Positions 1-12,900 of a stretch of 64,000 nucleotides of DNA are shown here, piece after piece; the stretch's first letter is position 1, and each line of letters opens with the position of its first letter. The DNA comes from Apostichopus japonicus. Taxonomy: Eukaryota > Echinodermata > Holothuroidea > Aspidochirotida > Stichopodidae. The notes beneath the pieces are model-generated. The model ran no database searches, was not told where the DNA came from, and saw nothing but the letters and a program-made list of their open reading frames with translations. The translations under genes were made by a program, and so were the position numbers. The DNA lies in assembly GCF_037975245.1 (NCBI RefSeq), contig NC_092577.1, positions 24,983,398 to 25,047,397 on the forward strand. The letters run 5' to 3'.

Positions 1-66
1 TTTGACCCTCTCACCTCATTAACATTCATGAGACGAGCAGCCCAAAAAATAGGGTTCTTATACTCA

Positions 67-330
67 CTATGGCGCATCTTTATACTCAGTATGACTGAAT
101 CCAAATTGTTGATGATTATCATAAAAAACAAAAAGTACCTTAACTATACTGCGAGATGTTGTTGACAATTGCTTCTTCTGATGATGATATTCAGAGACTA
201 CAACGTTTTGTACAATTACAAAATCTCCATGTTTAATGTCCTCAGTGGAATTTTTTTCCCGCAAAGTAACTTTCATTTTGTCTCTCATATCTTCCGGTAC
301 TATTGTTTTCACATCCACTGCTGAACCCAT
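67..330 (-). other. Unassigned 87-aa open frame, possible exon
   Basis: I do not recognise this protein. It is acidic/basic mixed with no membrane segment. Near its 3' end on the minus strand the sequence reads AAG|GTACTT, a plausible splice donor, so it could be an internal or first exon ending in ...RSIVK. Nothing next to it supports a particular gene. It may belong to another decayed transposon. Confidence 0.2.
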
Positions 331-825
331 TACTGAAACTTTCTGTGGACTTTCATACTGTGAAGCAACAAGACAATTTAACTTTAAAAGAGCCTATTAC
401 ATGTACACATGGTTACAATTCTTAATTGTCACCATAGTGACCCAGCACAAAAGTAATGTGAGTCTTATTGGTTATTTATGGGTTTTTTGGGGGGTCAATG
501 GGGTCTGTTGTGTTTTACATGTAAACAAATCCCTCTGAAAAGCACTCATTAGGCAGGTGCCATTTGAAATACATAATTTTGAAAATGGGCATTTAATATC
601 CATTGTGATTTTGAGGCGCACTAATAGCGCAAAGTACAAAATGTTTGTATATTTGTATTTGTATATTTTTGGGTTTTTTAAATTTACAATGTGACGGCAA
701 GTCCCCTATAAAGTCTGCGAGGCTTAACAAAGTAGGAGACTCCCCAAAAAGAAAAAAGAGAGAAAAAGAATATAATAAGAAATAATGAGAAAAGTTAATT
801 GTACCATCTACCATGATAAAATAAT
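331..825. other. Non-coding, nothing recognised
   Basis: AT-rich sequence with no homology-bearing frame that I can see. Short open frames here are shadows. Confidence 0.4.
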
Positions 826-2014
826 TTAATTCATGCAAATTGAAATTAATAATCTTAATAAACAATCCGAAAAATCTTTATAATAATCTTCATCACAAAC
901 ATACACAAGAATAAATCCATCAATAGTGAGAAATGAAGAGTAAGAAGGCTTATTCTTAACACGAATACGAGGGCTTATAGAACCCATAGTACTTCGATGG
1001 GATAAAACTTGTGCATTATTACACTGGCGGGTTTGATGGTTGTGGATTAGTCTATTACTATAAATACAATCTTGAAAAGCTTCGGGTAGCAATCCATTCC
1101 ATGCTTTATATGCAAATGATGCAAGCTGAACTCTTATAATATCATTTACTTTTAAAAAATGTAATCTTTTGAATAATGGGCTAGTATGATCACGTGCTGC
1201 AGCATGTGAAATATGGCGGATAGCTCTCTTCTGGAGAACACATAGGTGATTAAAGTTTGTAGAATAGGTTCCTGACCAAATAGTCGTGCAATAAGTTAGT
1301 TGGGGTAAAATCAGAGTTATATACAGTGTTCTGAGTATATTTGGAGGTAAACAATGTTTTAATTTGCATATAATACCAGTATTTTTAGCCACGCTGTCAC
1401 AGGCTGCTGATATATGATCACGCCACAAAAGTTTACTGTCCATGTGTACGCCCAAGAACTTAGTAGTGTTAACCCGATTAATCATTTTACCATTCATGGT
1501 AATATTGTGATTCCATCTGAATGAGTGACTGGCATTAAACTCCATATAATTTATTTTTCTTCTATGTTACAGATAATTTGTTTCATGCAAACCAGGTGGA
1601 AAATGTAGTTAGTTCATTAGAAACAGTTTAATGTGATGAGAATAGATTTTGGGAATGGAAGAAAATATTTCTGTCGTCGGCAAATATTATTGTTTTAGCA
1701 ATATCGGAGACATTAGCGATATCATGGACATTAATTAGAAAAGGCAATGGACCTAGTATAGAACCCTGAGGAACTCCGCAAACGATATTAGCAAGTTAAG
1801 ATTTGGAATTTGTATATAAAGTGTCAAAAGCATTGGATAGGTAGAGAAATAGGCCTACACAGGTATTGTTCTTACCAAGACTATTATATATATTGTTCAC
1901 CGCATTTGCTAAAGGTAATTCTGTAAAATGGTCAGGACGAAATCCGTACTGCGCGTTATTAACAATATTATATTTACATAGAAAACTGTATATACGGTTA
2001 AACATTGTGTTCAA
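826..2014 (-). pseudogene. Non-LTR retrotransposon reverse transcriptase fragment (CR1/Jockey-like)
   Basis: On the minus strand three pieces of one RT follow in order. At 2014-1796 is the finger region (NAQYGFRPDH, followed by the A-motif remnant LYLSNAFDTLY). At about 1797-1625 is the palm, with GVPQGSILGP and the catalytic-site motif FADD. At 1545-826 is the thumb/C-terminal region (FLGVHMDSKLLWRDH, LTYCTTIWSGTY). The order and motifs are those of CR1/Jockey-type LINEs. Frame changes and stops separate the pieces, and the first Asp of the usual A motif is replaced in the visible text. The endonuclease domain is absent or unrecognisable. It is a dead 5'-truncated copy. The clade assignment is moderate because only the palm and thumb remain. 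Confidence 0.75.
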
Positions 2015-3250
2015 TATTTTTTTTAAAGATTGTTACCCAATTACTGTCTTGTAAATGTGCTATAGAACTGGTGTTTGTGGAACCATTTAACTCTGTATGA
2101 GCATTATCAGTGAGACTATCAGAGGGCTTGTTGCTACAAAGACTTCTAGTTTGCTCATTGTTAATAGTCAGGTTTATGGGGATATATGTCTGTACAGTGT
2201 CACATTTTCTGTACACAAGAATGTGAATCCCATTGTTTTGGATACATGTAGTGTAGCTGTCTCCAAATTGGAAATTAGAATTACTAACTGCTCCACCAAA
2301 CCAATTATACAGAATCGGTTTATCATGAAAACCATCTAAATGGGCAAACATATTGTTGTGCTTCACCACTGTTGAAAAATGGTTTAGTTCAACTACAACT
2401 GATGCAGTTCAAGTAATAACCACACTTAAATACATTGACATATTCATAAATGTGCAGAGGAGGGTTTTGATAGTTGAAGAGTTATATGAGGTTCTCCACT
2501 CAAAACAGTACTCTTCTTGTGCAACAAACAGGTAATTTAGAATTTATGTAAACGCCAACTTGTTTTTCTATAACTTGATCAATTAAGCCATTACACTTTG
2601 TATTGGCAGGTTGTCTCAAAGCCAAATTGTTTGCAGATATAAAACTGCTTTTTGTAGAGTAGCATGTTGAACATTGGGAAAGAGTTACATGTGATGCTGA
2701 ATTCACTTCCTCCGTCATCACACGTTTTCTACAAACCAACTAACAATTCAGCCCCCCCCCTTCCTTTTGGGGCCAAAGGCCAGTGGTTTGTCTTGAGTAA
2801 GAAAGTCCCACATAGGTTCACGCCAAGAACAGTTTGGCTTCCCAAACTTATCTCTCTGTTGAGACAGGCTACAACCTTATTAATGAGCTCCTGTGGGGTA
2901 GCTGATTCTACAAAAGGTCCAGGTCTCTACAAAACTTAAAAATTACAAAATAATAAACCTCGATTAATGAGTCAATAGCACATGAAGCCCCATGAAAATT
3001 GTGGTTTGGGCATCGTAAACCGTTTTGGAAATGAAAAAATGTTTTCTGAGAAATACATTCTAAATGTATACAGCAAACATGGAACACATAATAGGAAATA
3101 AAATTCAAGCATCTTGTTGACAACTTTGACCTGGAAATTGTTGGTTAAAACCAAGCAGTGGTCATTACTGCAACACAGGTAAATACTTTTTCAACTCCTC
3201 CGTCTAGGATATATGCTCAATGGTGCAATGGCAAATTCCAATCTTCACAG
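2015..3250. other. Low-information spacer with frame remnants
   Basis: No protein I can name. A minus-strand frame at 1998-2369 adjoins the RT fragment upstream and could be decayed LINE 5' sequence, but it has no recognisable motif. A C-rich run lies near 2752-2762. Confidence 0.3.
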
Positions 3251-3259
3251 TTTCCCAAA

Positions 3260-5218
3260 GCTGGAAGTCGTCGTCGTCGTCCTATGAGTCATGACTGACC
3301 CTTTGTGACCCTATTGATGATGACGTTCCAACCACTTCTATCCTGGGCATATCGGTGAGCTGCGCAGATGTTCATGCCGGTGATCTCTTTTATCCCGTCA
3401 GCCCATCGAACTTTTGGCCTACCACGTTTTCGTTGACCCTCAACATGACCTTGGGTAATGATCTTCTCCAAGTTGTCACCTTCTCTCCTAGAAATGTGTC
3501 CAAAATACTGCAGCTTGTTCTTATCTATCTTCTGACATAAGGTAACCTTCGCTCCAATTTGGTTCTTGACAAAATCATTTGACTTACGTTCCTTCCATGA
3601 TATCCTCAGCATCCTCCTCCAACACCACATTTCAAAAGCATGGATTCTCTTTCTGTCTACTGCTCCCAAAGCCCACGTCTCAGACCCATATGTAGCGATT
3701 GGAAAGACCAAAGCATTCATTATATGGATCTTGGTGTTCCTTGAGATCCCTCTGTCTTTCCAGATGTCAGTGAGGTTTATAGCAGATGATCTAGCCATGG
3801 CGAGACGCCGTCGTATTTCTTGTGAGCATCCACCATCATCCACAATCAGAGAGCCCAGGAAGTTGAAAGTGTTGACTACTTCGACATCCTCTCCATCAGC
3901 TTGAATATGATGGTCATTCTTTCCTCCACATATCATAACCTTTGTCTTCTTAACATTGAGGTACAGTCCGTATTCCTCACTGGATTGCTTGACTCTTTCA
4001 ATAAGGTCTTGAAGCTCTGCTGCTGTTCTTGCAAGTAGGGTAGTGTCGTAAGCATATCTAAGATTATTTATCTGGCGTCCTCCAATGGATACCTGTCCCA
4101 CAAAGTCATCTACAGCTAATCGCATGATGTATTCTGCGTAGATGTTAAAGAGATACGGTGACAAGATACATCCCTGGCGCACTCCTTGACCGATTGTAAA
4201 CCAGTCGCTATCACCACATTCTGTTCTAACTGTGGCCTCTTGACCTTCATACAAAGATTTTATCAGGATGATCACATGTGTAGAGAAGCCCATTTCTTTC
4301 ATGATTCTCCACAACTTATGATGTTGAACACAGTCGAAGGCTTTGCTGTAGTCAATGAAGCAGAGGAAAAGGGGTTGCTGGAACTCCGCGTTTTCCTCCA
4401 TCATATTCCTCAAGTTTCCTGTCTGATTTCTTGTCCCTCTTCCTTTTCTAAATCCAGCTTGCTCAGGTGGTAACTCACTTTCAATTTTGTTTCTTATTCT
4501 TTCCGCAATTATGTAGAGCAAGACCTTGCTTGCATGAGAGATGAGTGAGATGGTGCGGTTGTAAGCACACTCCCTTGTATCACCTTTTTTGGGTAATGGA
4601 AGAAACACTGCCCTTTTTCCAGTCCTCTGGCCAATCTTTAGTTTTCCATATCTTGTTGCACAATGTATGAATTACTGCAACTCCCTCATTGCTGCTTTCC
4701 TTAAGTAATTCTGCCTGGATATTGTCCACTCCTGGGGCTTTACCCCTCCTTAGCTTCTTCATTGCAAGCTCCACCTCGCAGAGAAGAATGTCTGGGTCAT
4801 CCTCAAATTCTTGATCTTCTTCACCCTCCTGTGTGTCATCATCTTTGGATGCATACAACTTTTCACAGTATTCCTACCATCTCGTCTTAATTTCATTTTC
4901 TTCTGTCAGGATGTTGCCATCTTCATCTTTCAGGACATTGAGCTTGGTGGTGGGTTTTGAAGTCAAAAGCTTGATGTTTTTAATCATATCCTTGGTGTTA
5001 TTTGTAGAGCTATCACGTTCCACTTCAGCACATTTTTGCTTGATGTAGTCTGATTTGTCACTCCTGATCTGCTGGAAGTCCTTCACATAAATTAAAATGG
5101 ACGACACAAACTTTGCTCTTCCCTCCTCAAAGTGAACATCCGTAGTGATCATTATCCTCTCGCATAATGGACTTGCCCACATCCTTGCATAATCAGCAAT
5201 AGTCTTCTCGCTATGCAT
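3260..5218 (-). pseudogene. RTE-type LINE, 5'-truncated and inactivated ORF2
   Basis: The minus strand carries three collinear pieces of an RTE/BovB-like endonuclease-reverse transcriptase lacking the endonuclease. 5218-4874 is the linker region (ENEIKTRW). A TAG stop at about 4871 interrupts it where related proteins have Gln before EY. 4858-4580 continues (KLRRGKAPGVDNIQAELLK). A frameshift near 4590-4608 then leads into 4608-3289 with LPKKGD, QAGFRKGRGTRNQ, FIDYSKAFDCV, GVRQGCILSPYLFNIYAEYIM, and the C-terminal GQRKRGRPKVRWADGIK typical of the family. The catalytic YADD box reads YAYD because Asp became Tyr (codon at 4050-4048). After the stop, the element runs into a short GAC/GTC microsatellite at about 3269-3281, the usual kind of RTE 3' tail. 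Confidence 0.9.
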
Positions 5219-7021
5219 CTTCCAGCGTTACCTAACTTGTATACAAGACTTGATACCGGAGAGTTGTATTAACCATCAGCCGTTTACCGACTACATATGA
5301 ACGCTATATTCAGCAGTAGCTGGAGCGTAATAAGTGGAGATTTTATACCGTCAAGGCATCATCATTCATATCTTCGTATTCGAGCCTACATCTCGCAATT
5401 ATCAATTACAAGTTAGCGACTACGAGCAGTTGTATTCATCGTCGCCGCGAGCTACATAGCCATTACAGTACTGCATACGCGAGCGGCAGCGAGCAAGTCC
5501 AGACCAGAGCGTACTTACATAATGACTACTACTAGCGAACTAATATTACGTTTCGGACAAGTCACCGACTTAGTATATAAATAAACATATATCAGTTGGG
5601 AAGAGCAGTGAGTTACTACGAAGGACGGGTTGGAACGGAGGCTCCGTTACGTGAGCCACGTTCGACTGTACACACGTGAAGACATCGCTGGGCGCTGCCA
5701 TCTTTGTCTGGATCCGAACTTCGAGTGGACACTGCGAATTGCGGAATATCGAAGGAGAAAATAACATAAGTTTGGGGTAAGTTTATTAGTATCTTAACCT
5801 TCAACATATCCCACTGAAATTTCCGAAAAATGCCATAAAGTTTGCCGAAAGTTCCCTGCAGAATGGAAAACTCTTTTCTTCTTTTCTTCACCATATCAAA
5901 AAGTTCCAGGTCTACATCCAGGTCGCAGACACCCCATGAAAATCATTTGCTTGCAGTTCTCTTTTCTAAAGCCTGCTTGATATTTTTAATTCCGTGGTAA
6001 GAAAGGATTTCTTTTCTTTGTTGGCGTCTGGTAAATAGCTCTCCTTTGTACTTAGCAGTGCTTCTTTTAATTACTTTTCACCTACATCATTTAAAAAATT
6101 GGGTCCTTTTGGAGAGAATAGCGCTACTCATATGAACCGCTTCTGCATGAGTAGTTACCTTTACACCGTCCATCACCTCTGCATTCTTTATAACACTACC
6201 ATGAAAAGTTTTCTTTCCATCAGGTTCAACTGATATTTGCTCCACAGCCAAAGACAAATCAACATCCTTCAAATGGGCTATATCTCCACATGATAACAGA
6301 GACTGACTAGCATCCATGGCTGCAAATATGAAACTGCTGTCTTCATACAGAATATTTATCACAAGGTTGCCTCTCCATTTCATTCAAATCAATTCTATCA
6401 TTTTACCTAGCCCATCCCCAATAAGGCTATTCGGGTTAAACAGTTAACTGAGTAATCAGTTAGATGGACTTATTGTGTCATAAGCATTGTACAAGCATTT
6501 CGCCCTACCTGTTGCTTCTCTGGCTTTATTAAATTTCCACTCAATGTTTTGCTATAGTCAAATTTCCACCAAAGCTATGAATGTTCTTCATTACATCACA
6601 AGGGGTTGATCACATAGTCCGGCAGAATAATTAAGTTGTCTGGCCCTTAACAATGGGCACAATGGTTGGCCTGTACTTAATAGAACAGCTTATCCCACTA
6701 TGAATAAGCTGGCCTAACCTACTATACTGCATAGTGTTCAGTAGAGTGGAATCTAGTCATGAAACACAAGTTTATCGTGGTCAGGAGAGCAAGCAGAAAG
6801 CCAGTGGGCTTGTTGTGATTCCTTGCCAATTGTGATTAAATTGATCAGCAAGGTTCTTACACTGGCTGTGGACCTACCTACCAAATATGTTAACTTAACA
6901 TGTTTACAAGTTTTTGGAAAATGTTTTTCAGATTCTGCTGTATCTTCAGTAATTATATTTAACATACTTATTCAAAACTTAAAGTGCAAATTGAACAGGG
7001 TATGAAGTGCAAGTAATGTGT
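5219..7021. other. Mostly non-coding; one unassigned ORF
   Basis: The only frame worth mentioning is minus 6383-6087 (98 aa, containing KDVDLSLAVEQISVEPDGKK). I cannot assign it. The rest shows no gene, repeat or RNA that I recognise. Confidence 0.3.
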
Positions 7022-7038
7022 ACTTGAAGATGAAACAT
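7022..7038. repeat. Left 17-bp target-site duplication of Tx1-A copy 1
   Basis: ACTTGAAGATGAAACAT here is repeated exactly at 21071-21087, right after the LINE 3' end. The pair brackets the whole nested structure and shows that it entered as one 5'-truncated LINE insertion. The first two bases (AC) could also belong to the LINE end, so the duplication is 15-17 bp. Confidence 0.93.
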
Positions 7039-8857
7039 ATAACATATATATAAAGAGTACTATTCGAGTTTGTTTACGCGTGGCAATGTCGACTTGTCGG
7101 CACAGGCTGATTTATTGAGGGGAATCTCAAAAACCGTTCCCCACGATGTCAATGATATTTTGGGGGGCGAAATAACCACTGTTGAGCTTTGGAAGGCGCT
7201 TTCGAAGATGAAGAATGGCAAGTCCCCGGGTTCGGACGGGCTTCCGAGGGAGTTCTACCGAACCTTCTGGGCAATAATAGGACCCGACATCAGAGCCGTC
7301 TTCGAGGACGCCTTCCAAAACGGACTGTTAAACCAAAGTCAACGTCTGGGCATGATTACTTTGCTGCCCAAGTCTGGGGACCCCTTGGATCCCCGTAACA
7401 AGCGTCCGATCACCTTGTTAAATGTGGACTACAAGTTGCTGGCTAAGGCTTTGTGCAACCGCCTTGCACTGGCTATGCCGCATCTTGTGGGTGATCTCCA
7501 GACTTGTGCAGTGAAGGGTCATTGCATCCAGCAGAACTTGTGGTTGATGCGCGACTTGACCGACTTTGTTATTGAGCGTGATCTGCCATGTGCATTGGTG
7601 TCTCTGGACCAGCAGAAGGCCTTTGACATGGTGGATCGCGGTTTTTTAATGAATGTATTGGAGACGTTTCAGTTGCACCCAAATTTTCGTAAATGGATTT
7701 CTGTTTTGTATCAGGAAAGTTTCAGTTCTGTTATCGTAAATGGGTTTTGTTCGGAGGTTTTTAACGTAGAGAGTGGGGTGCGCCAGGGGTGCCCTCTGTC
7801 TCCATTACTTTATGTTTTGTTTAGCGAGTCCCTCTCTCGTCTTTTGGAAAGGGACTCCAGACTTGTTCCATTCGTTGTGCCAGGGGGTGCCAAAGTGAAA
7901 TGCGCTCAATATGCAGATGACGTGACATGTGTTGTTTCGAGTCTGGGCTCCTTTCGCGCACTCTCGCAGGATTTATCTATTTTTGAGAGAGCTACCGGGG
8001 CGAAGTTGAATCCAGAAAAGACAAAGTGCCTTCGTCTTGGTAGCTGGAGATACAGAGACTTACCATTCGGTGCGTCGTGGTCGGATCAGAATATCAAAAT
8101 TAATGGTATATGGTTCGGCTACGATGCACCTGGTGATGTCACCTGGAGCGAGAGGGCTGAGGTATTTGAGAGCAGGCTCGAAACCTTTGGCACCCGCTGG
8201 CTTTCGATCCTAGGGAAAGTCACCGTAGTTAATCGTTTTGTTTCGCCCATCTTGTGGTACCCGGGCGCGGTGTATCCAATTCCGCGTCGCGTCCTAGTGC
8301 GGTTGGAGAGAGCGATATTTTCATTTATTTGGTCGGGTGGTACAGAGCTTGTCAAAAGGGCGGTAATGTACCAAAAACTGGAGAAGGGTGGGTTAGGGGT
8401 GGTTCATCTGGGAAGTAAGTTAACTTGTTTGTTATTTAAGCAGTTGTTTGTAGCGGTAACTGACCCAGGATTGCCTTGTTCATATTTTGTGCGTTTTTGG
8501 GGAGGTTTGCACCTGCGTCGATGGGTCCCGGCGCTGTTTAGCAACAGAGAACCGCATAGTAGTACTCCAAACAGGGTGGTGCGTGTCATTTGGTCCGCTC
8601 TGATTGAGTTGCCCCCTGTTGACCTGTCACGGCCGGCCCTCGTTCACAGTTCGTTGCGGGATAGGGCCTTGGGTGCAATTTTTGTACAGGGACGTCACCC
8701 TGTCGAAGTATGGCGTTCGGTGCATTCAAGGCTGAATGGTTGCAGGCTCCGTGACCTTGCATGGAGAATTGCACACGGTGCCTTGGTGACCAATCTGAAA
8801 AGGTATCACTGGCGATTGGGTGATGGACTGTGCCCGAGGACCGGCTGTGACAGCTTA
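7039..8857 (+). mobile_element. Tx1-like LINE subfamily A, copy 1: 5'-truncated ORF2, first half
   Basis: ORF2 of a Tx1/L1-clade LINE runs open from 7070, 5'-truncated just before the RT. Visible motifs are LPKSGDPLDPRNKRPITLLN, the A box VSLDQQKAFDMV, GVRQGCPLSPLLYVLF and the catalytic CAQYADDVTC. The C-terminal region ends in RWRLGDGLCPRTGCDSL/ GCDS at the insertion point, where the TA at 8856-8857 meets the DNA transposon. The endonuclease and ORF1 are missing because of 5' truncation near 7046. The frame is intact up to the interruption and continues at 20502. The codons after GCDS shown in a straight translation belong to the inserted element. Confidence 0.95.
8856..8857. repeat. Left TA target-site duplication of the DNA transposon
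   Basis: Uninterrupted Tx1-A copy 3 (minus strand near 40590-40612) reads CAGCTTAGAGAG at this point. Here CAGCTTA precedes the transposon and TAGAGAG follows it at 20500, so exactly TA was duplicated. Confidence 0.9.
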
Positions 8858-8881
8858 CCCTGGTGGAAATTCCAGTTGAAC
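8858..8881 (+). repeat. Left terminal inverted repeat
   Basis: Begins CCCTGGTGGAAATTCCAGTT. It matches the reverse complement of 20476-20499 at 21 of 24 positions. The outer boundary is fixed by comparison with the uninterrupted LINE copies. Confidence 0.9.
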
Positions 8882-9272
8882 TTTTGAACTGGGTTGAACT
8901 GGGTTCAACTGGAATTTTCTATACGGAAATTGGCCCAAATTTGAACTAGGTTGAAATGGGTGAACTGGGGTTCCCAACTGTTTCAACTATGTTTAACTGG
9001 GTCCAACTGGTTCAACTATGTTTAACTGGGTCCAACTGGGTCCAACTGGTTCAACTGTTTTACTGGGTCCAACTGGTTCAACTATGTTTAACTGGGTCCA
9101 ACTGGGTCCAACTGGTTCAACTGTTTTACTGGGTCAACTATGTTTTACTGGGTCCAACTGGTTCAACTATGTTTTACTGGGTTCAACTGGGTCAACTATG
9201 TTTTACTACTAATATTTTTAAATAGGTTGAACTGGGATTCTCAACTGGTCCAATACTCGACCCGGTTGGGAT
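8882..9272 (+). repeat. Left subterminal repeat array (GTTCAACTGGG family)
   Basis: Roughly 390 bp made of short variants of GGTTCAACTGGGTCCAACT and GTTTTACTGGG, in near-tandem irregular order. The right end of the element carries the same words reverse-complemented (CCCAGTTGAAC, AACCCAGTTGG). Plant CACTA elements have comparable subterminal motifs bound by TnpA. Here the likely binder is the element's own BEN protein, which is inference. The open frames across this stretch are repeat artefacts. Confidence 0.88.
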
Positions 9273-9944
9273 CCCCCTAAGGGTTTAAATTTAAAGGTTA
9301 TTTGGTAAAAGAGCTCAGTATTACATATGACAATTGAATAGATAAGCTTAAATTCATGAATAGAAGGATGCCAACATATGTTGTTTGTAGAACTAAATAT
9401 ACTGTATTAAGAAAATGTGAAATCTACTACAATTTAAAAAAAACATGACATTGACGAGTAAAATTTGCTGAAACCTATTTTAAAATTACAAATAACATAA
9501 AAGGCAAGGTGAAATATACTGGCAGGAATCTGAGGAAGTATAAGTTATGAAATACATAAGTGAGAAAGACATGACATTGTGAGAAAGTTGATAACTTATT
9601 TAAGATATACAAATAAAATAAACGGCAAGGTGAAATAAAAATTTAAAAATAGGCAAGGTGAAACATACTGAAATATACTGGCAGGAATCTGAAGTATGAG
9701 TAATGAAATAAATAATCCTATAGTGTGAATTTGAAAAAAGGTACTTAAAGATTAAAAATATGAATCGATGGAGTGTAACAGTTTTTGACAAGATATTTAA
9801 GAATATACTCGGGTTCCAAAAGCAAATGTATATATAATTTAAGTTAAAGCACACCATCGTGGCAAGGTGAACATCTCAAAAGAAGATAAAACATCCATCC
9901 CTCCCCTCCCCTCCCTAGATATTGTAGCATGTCAGACTTTGTTT
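9273..9944. other. AT-rich internal spacer of the transposon
   Basis: No gene. It contains short imperfect duplications such as GGCAAGGTGAAA(C/T)ATACTG near 9507, 9627 and 9652. It should hold the 3' UTR of the BEN gene. Confidence 0.5.
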
Positions 9945-12900
9945 TTATTGGTCCTTTTTCCTTTGTGTCCTGTTCAAATCCATTATTTTTTCTGTTATAA
10001 ATTTTTTAAACTTCTTTTGCTCGATGGCAAATTCCTCCTTAGAAAGGTTCTGCCTCTCCAACCGATCTTCATAGCATGCTACAAAAGGAAAGAAAAAACA
10101 GATTGATTAATCAAAAATGTCTACAGCTGTAAACATATGTATACGATAGAGAAATAAAAGCTTATGTTTGTACTATGTATATATATATATTTATACATAT
10201 ATATATACATATATATATATATACATATATATATACATATATATATGTATACATATATATATATATATGTAATATATACATCATAGCTCCCAAGTTTGGA
10301 TTAGTGAGATGTGGGTCCCAGGGCTGCCAGAGTAGATCTTTACACTAAGCAGAGTCCCACTATGTTGGCAAGTAATGCATCTCAGTACATGTTAGACATG
10401 CATGTATCAACATTTTTATTGCTTGTTTAACTCATGGTTCAAAAACAGTGCAATATTATTATTAATTTTTCACTAAAGTTATCATTGCTTTATACATCAA
10501 AGAAATTATGTTAGTGCATAATGGATAACATCCACCTTAACATTTATTATCATCAAGCTAGCATAACCACATGTTTGTTTATTTCTATAATATTATTTAT
10601 GCACCAGATTTGAAATGGAATATTTGAGATGTTGCACATATATATATATATATGTGTATGTATGGCAGGTTGCTGGTTGGCATTTTGACTCATGCCCACT
10701 TGCTCAAAATTGCATGTTAGTGTTTTGCCTAGCCAAAAATAAAGAGAGTGGGTACTTAAGTTCAAAACCTCTTATTTTATGATAAGTATTGGCAGGGTTG
10801 TAGCTAAACAATGTTCAGTGGGGGTGGACCGACACCAAAGTTTGGCACGTAGTGTACCACAACATTTATTTTCCAACAAATGACTCCCAGATTGCTTGAA
10901 TATATAATATAACTCCCATGTGACTAACCGTTTTCACTTACCTTTCATAGTGTCCAACTTCACTGGGCTTAGAGGTGGCTTCGCAGCATTCCCTTTAAAG
11001 CGGTTGCAAGCTTTCCCATCGACGGACTTGTCTTTTAGTTTGTCAGACCCCCAAATTGCCACGGCCAGATTCTTGACAAAAACAGAATTTTTATTTTGCA
11101 GTTGAAGCATCTCCCATGTCTTCACTGGTAACCAAACATTTTGTCCAATGTGAACCTGCAAAAAAAAATGAAACAAAATAGTCTTCACTCTTTAAAAAAT
11201 ACACTAATTCACTTCATTTTCATTTCAGGATAAGCAGTTTTGTTCGGCTGAGCTTTGGAGAAAAAAAAACCTTGTGCATTGTCTGTGTTTGTACTCCCGT
11301 GACCTCTGAAATTATTACTGATAAACGTGTTGATATTAGCTTTGAAATAGAATCACCCGAAATTACCTAAGAATTAGGTTTGTAAAATGCTAGATTGCAT
11401 GAAGTGTGGGCCGACAATTAAACCACGCAACTAGTGCTATCTTACCACTGCATTTGTTGCTACAAGGCGTATAGTACATGGGGCAACATAATGCAACTGG
11501 TTTTCTCGACTGGTTAACCAATGAACCGGAAATGCACAGCACTAGTTTGATTGTGATTGTTTGGTGTAGTTATCTGACTCACTGACCATACTGACGTGCA
11601 CAAGCATGCTTTGTTTGTAAGCCTTTCAAACTCTCTCAATAGTTATACAGTACATGATCACTTTTTTCCAGAGGAAGAATAATTGCCTCAAGTGTTACAT
11701 TCTGCCTTAATGTTGCTTAAACATTTTTGCATTACCTTATCACCAGTGGTTTTGTACTTAGAGGGGCGATCACTTCTTTCCATCCCACAAGGTTCCTCTT
11801 CAGGGACAATTTCGGGTGAAGATGGTGGAAAGGTGGTGTGCCTGGTTGGTACTTCTTTGGAATTTCTTGGATCCTTGACATCTGATGAGGGAAAATAATA
11901 AAAAAAATATTTATATTTAATTGATATTTGAATAGATTTATGGGTGCTGATCATGGTGTTATCTACACAATATAACAACACACTATAAAAAGTTTTTCAT
12001 TTTGTTAACAGTAGATCTATAGTGTACAAATGAAGCCTTACTTGAAATTAGATCGATAGTTTAATGTTCATAATGTTCAGTGTAGGGCATCCTCACATTT
12101 GTAGCATAAACGTGTATGCTGTATACTTCACTAATGACTTTCGCAAAGTATATCATTATGCCAATAGGACACTCCATGTTTGAACAACGGTCAAGGCAAT
12201 TGGTAAATTTTGAAATATCTGTGAGCCTCTTTTGATGGTGACATCTTAAATTGGAAACCTATGTCTAAATCAACTGGTTATTTGCACAGATATGGTATAC
12301 ATAGGCTATGTACATGTAACCTTGTTAGGTACAATTTCAAAATGCTTGTTAATAAGTGAGAACCTTCAACTTAATAAAGCAATACTACCTTTCTTTTCAC
12401 AATGTGGGCAGCTCAGTTTTTCCAACAGTGCTCTCTGCAGTCGGATGTTCAAATCCTGCACTTCTTTCATCTTTGCCCCCAGTTCCTTGTTTCTTGTCAT
12501 CAGCTCTTGGTTTTTCATCTCCAGACCATGGCATTTCCTCTTCATTTCTGGTTCATCTCCAAAAACAGCACTCCTTTTTCGGCACTCAAGCCGTTCTGAC
12601 AGCAATTTCTTAAGAGAGCTGCTCTTAGCTTTTTGTTGTTCTTTTTTTTTCTCTTTCTAAAAAAACATAATGGATTCCAAATTAGAATTTATTAGCTAAA
12701 TCAACTTGATAATTTTGATAACAAGTGTTAATAGCATATAATATTTCTACATGTGGATAATAATAATTTCAAATGTTCCCATCCAGTGCCATTGTTTTAA
12801 ATAAAATATATTTTGATTGTGGGATAAATGTGGTAGACCAAAGACCAAAATATTGTAGGCCTTTTTTAATAGTACTTCGAACAGCACATTCACATATCTA

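Noticed and set aside
236..538. 100-aa plus-strand frame with a hydrophobic stretch
   Set aside because: It overlaps the minus-strand frame at 67-330, has no recognisable domain and lacks supporting context.
8956..9225. Open frames rich in NWVQLVQL and GPTGST
   Set aside because: They translate the GTTCAACTGGG subterminal repeats of the transposon.
10171..10275. TATA-rich promoter or origin
   Set aside because: Simple AT microsatellite in the 3' flank of a gene; no evidence of function.
11688..11981. A separate 97-aa minus-strand gene
   Set aside because: It is exon 4 of the BEN gene (11881-11736) extended into introns on both sides.
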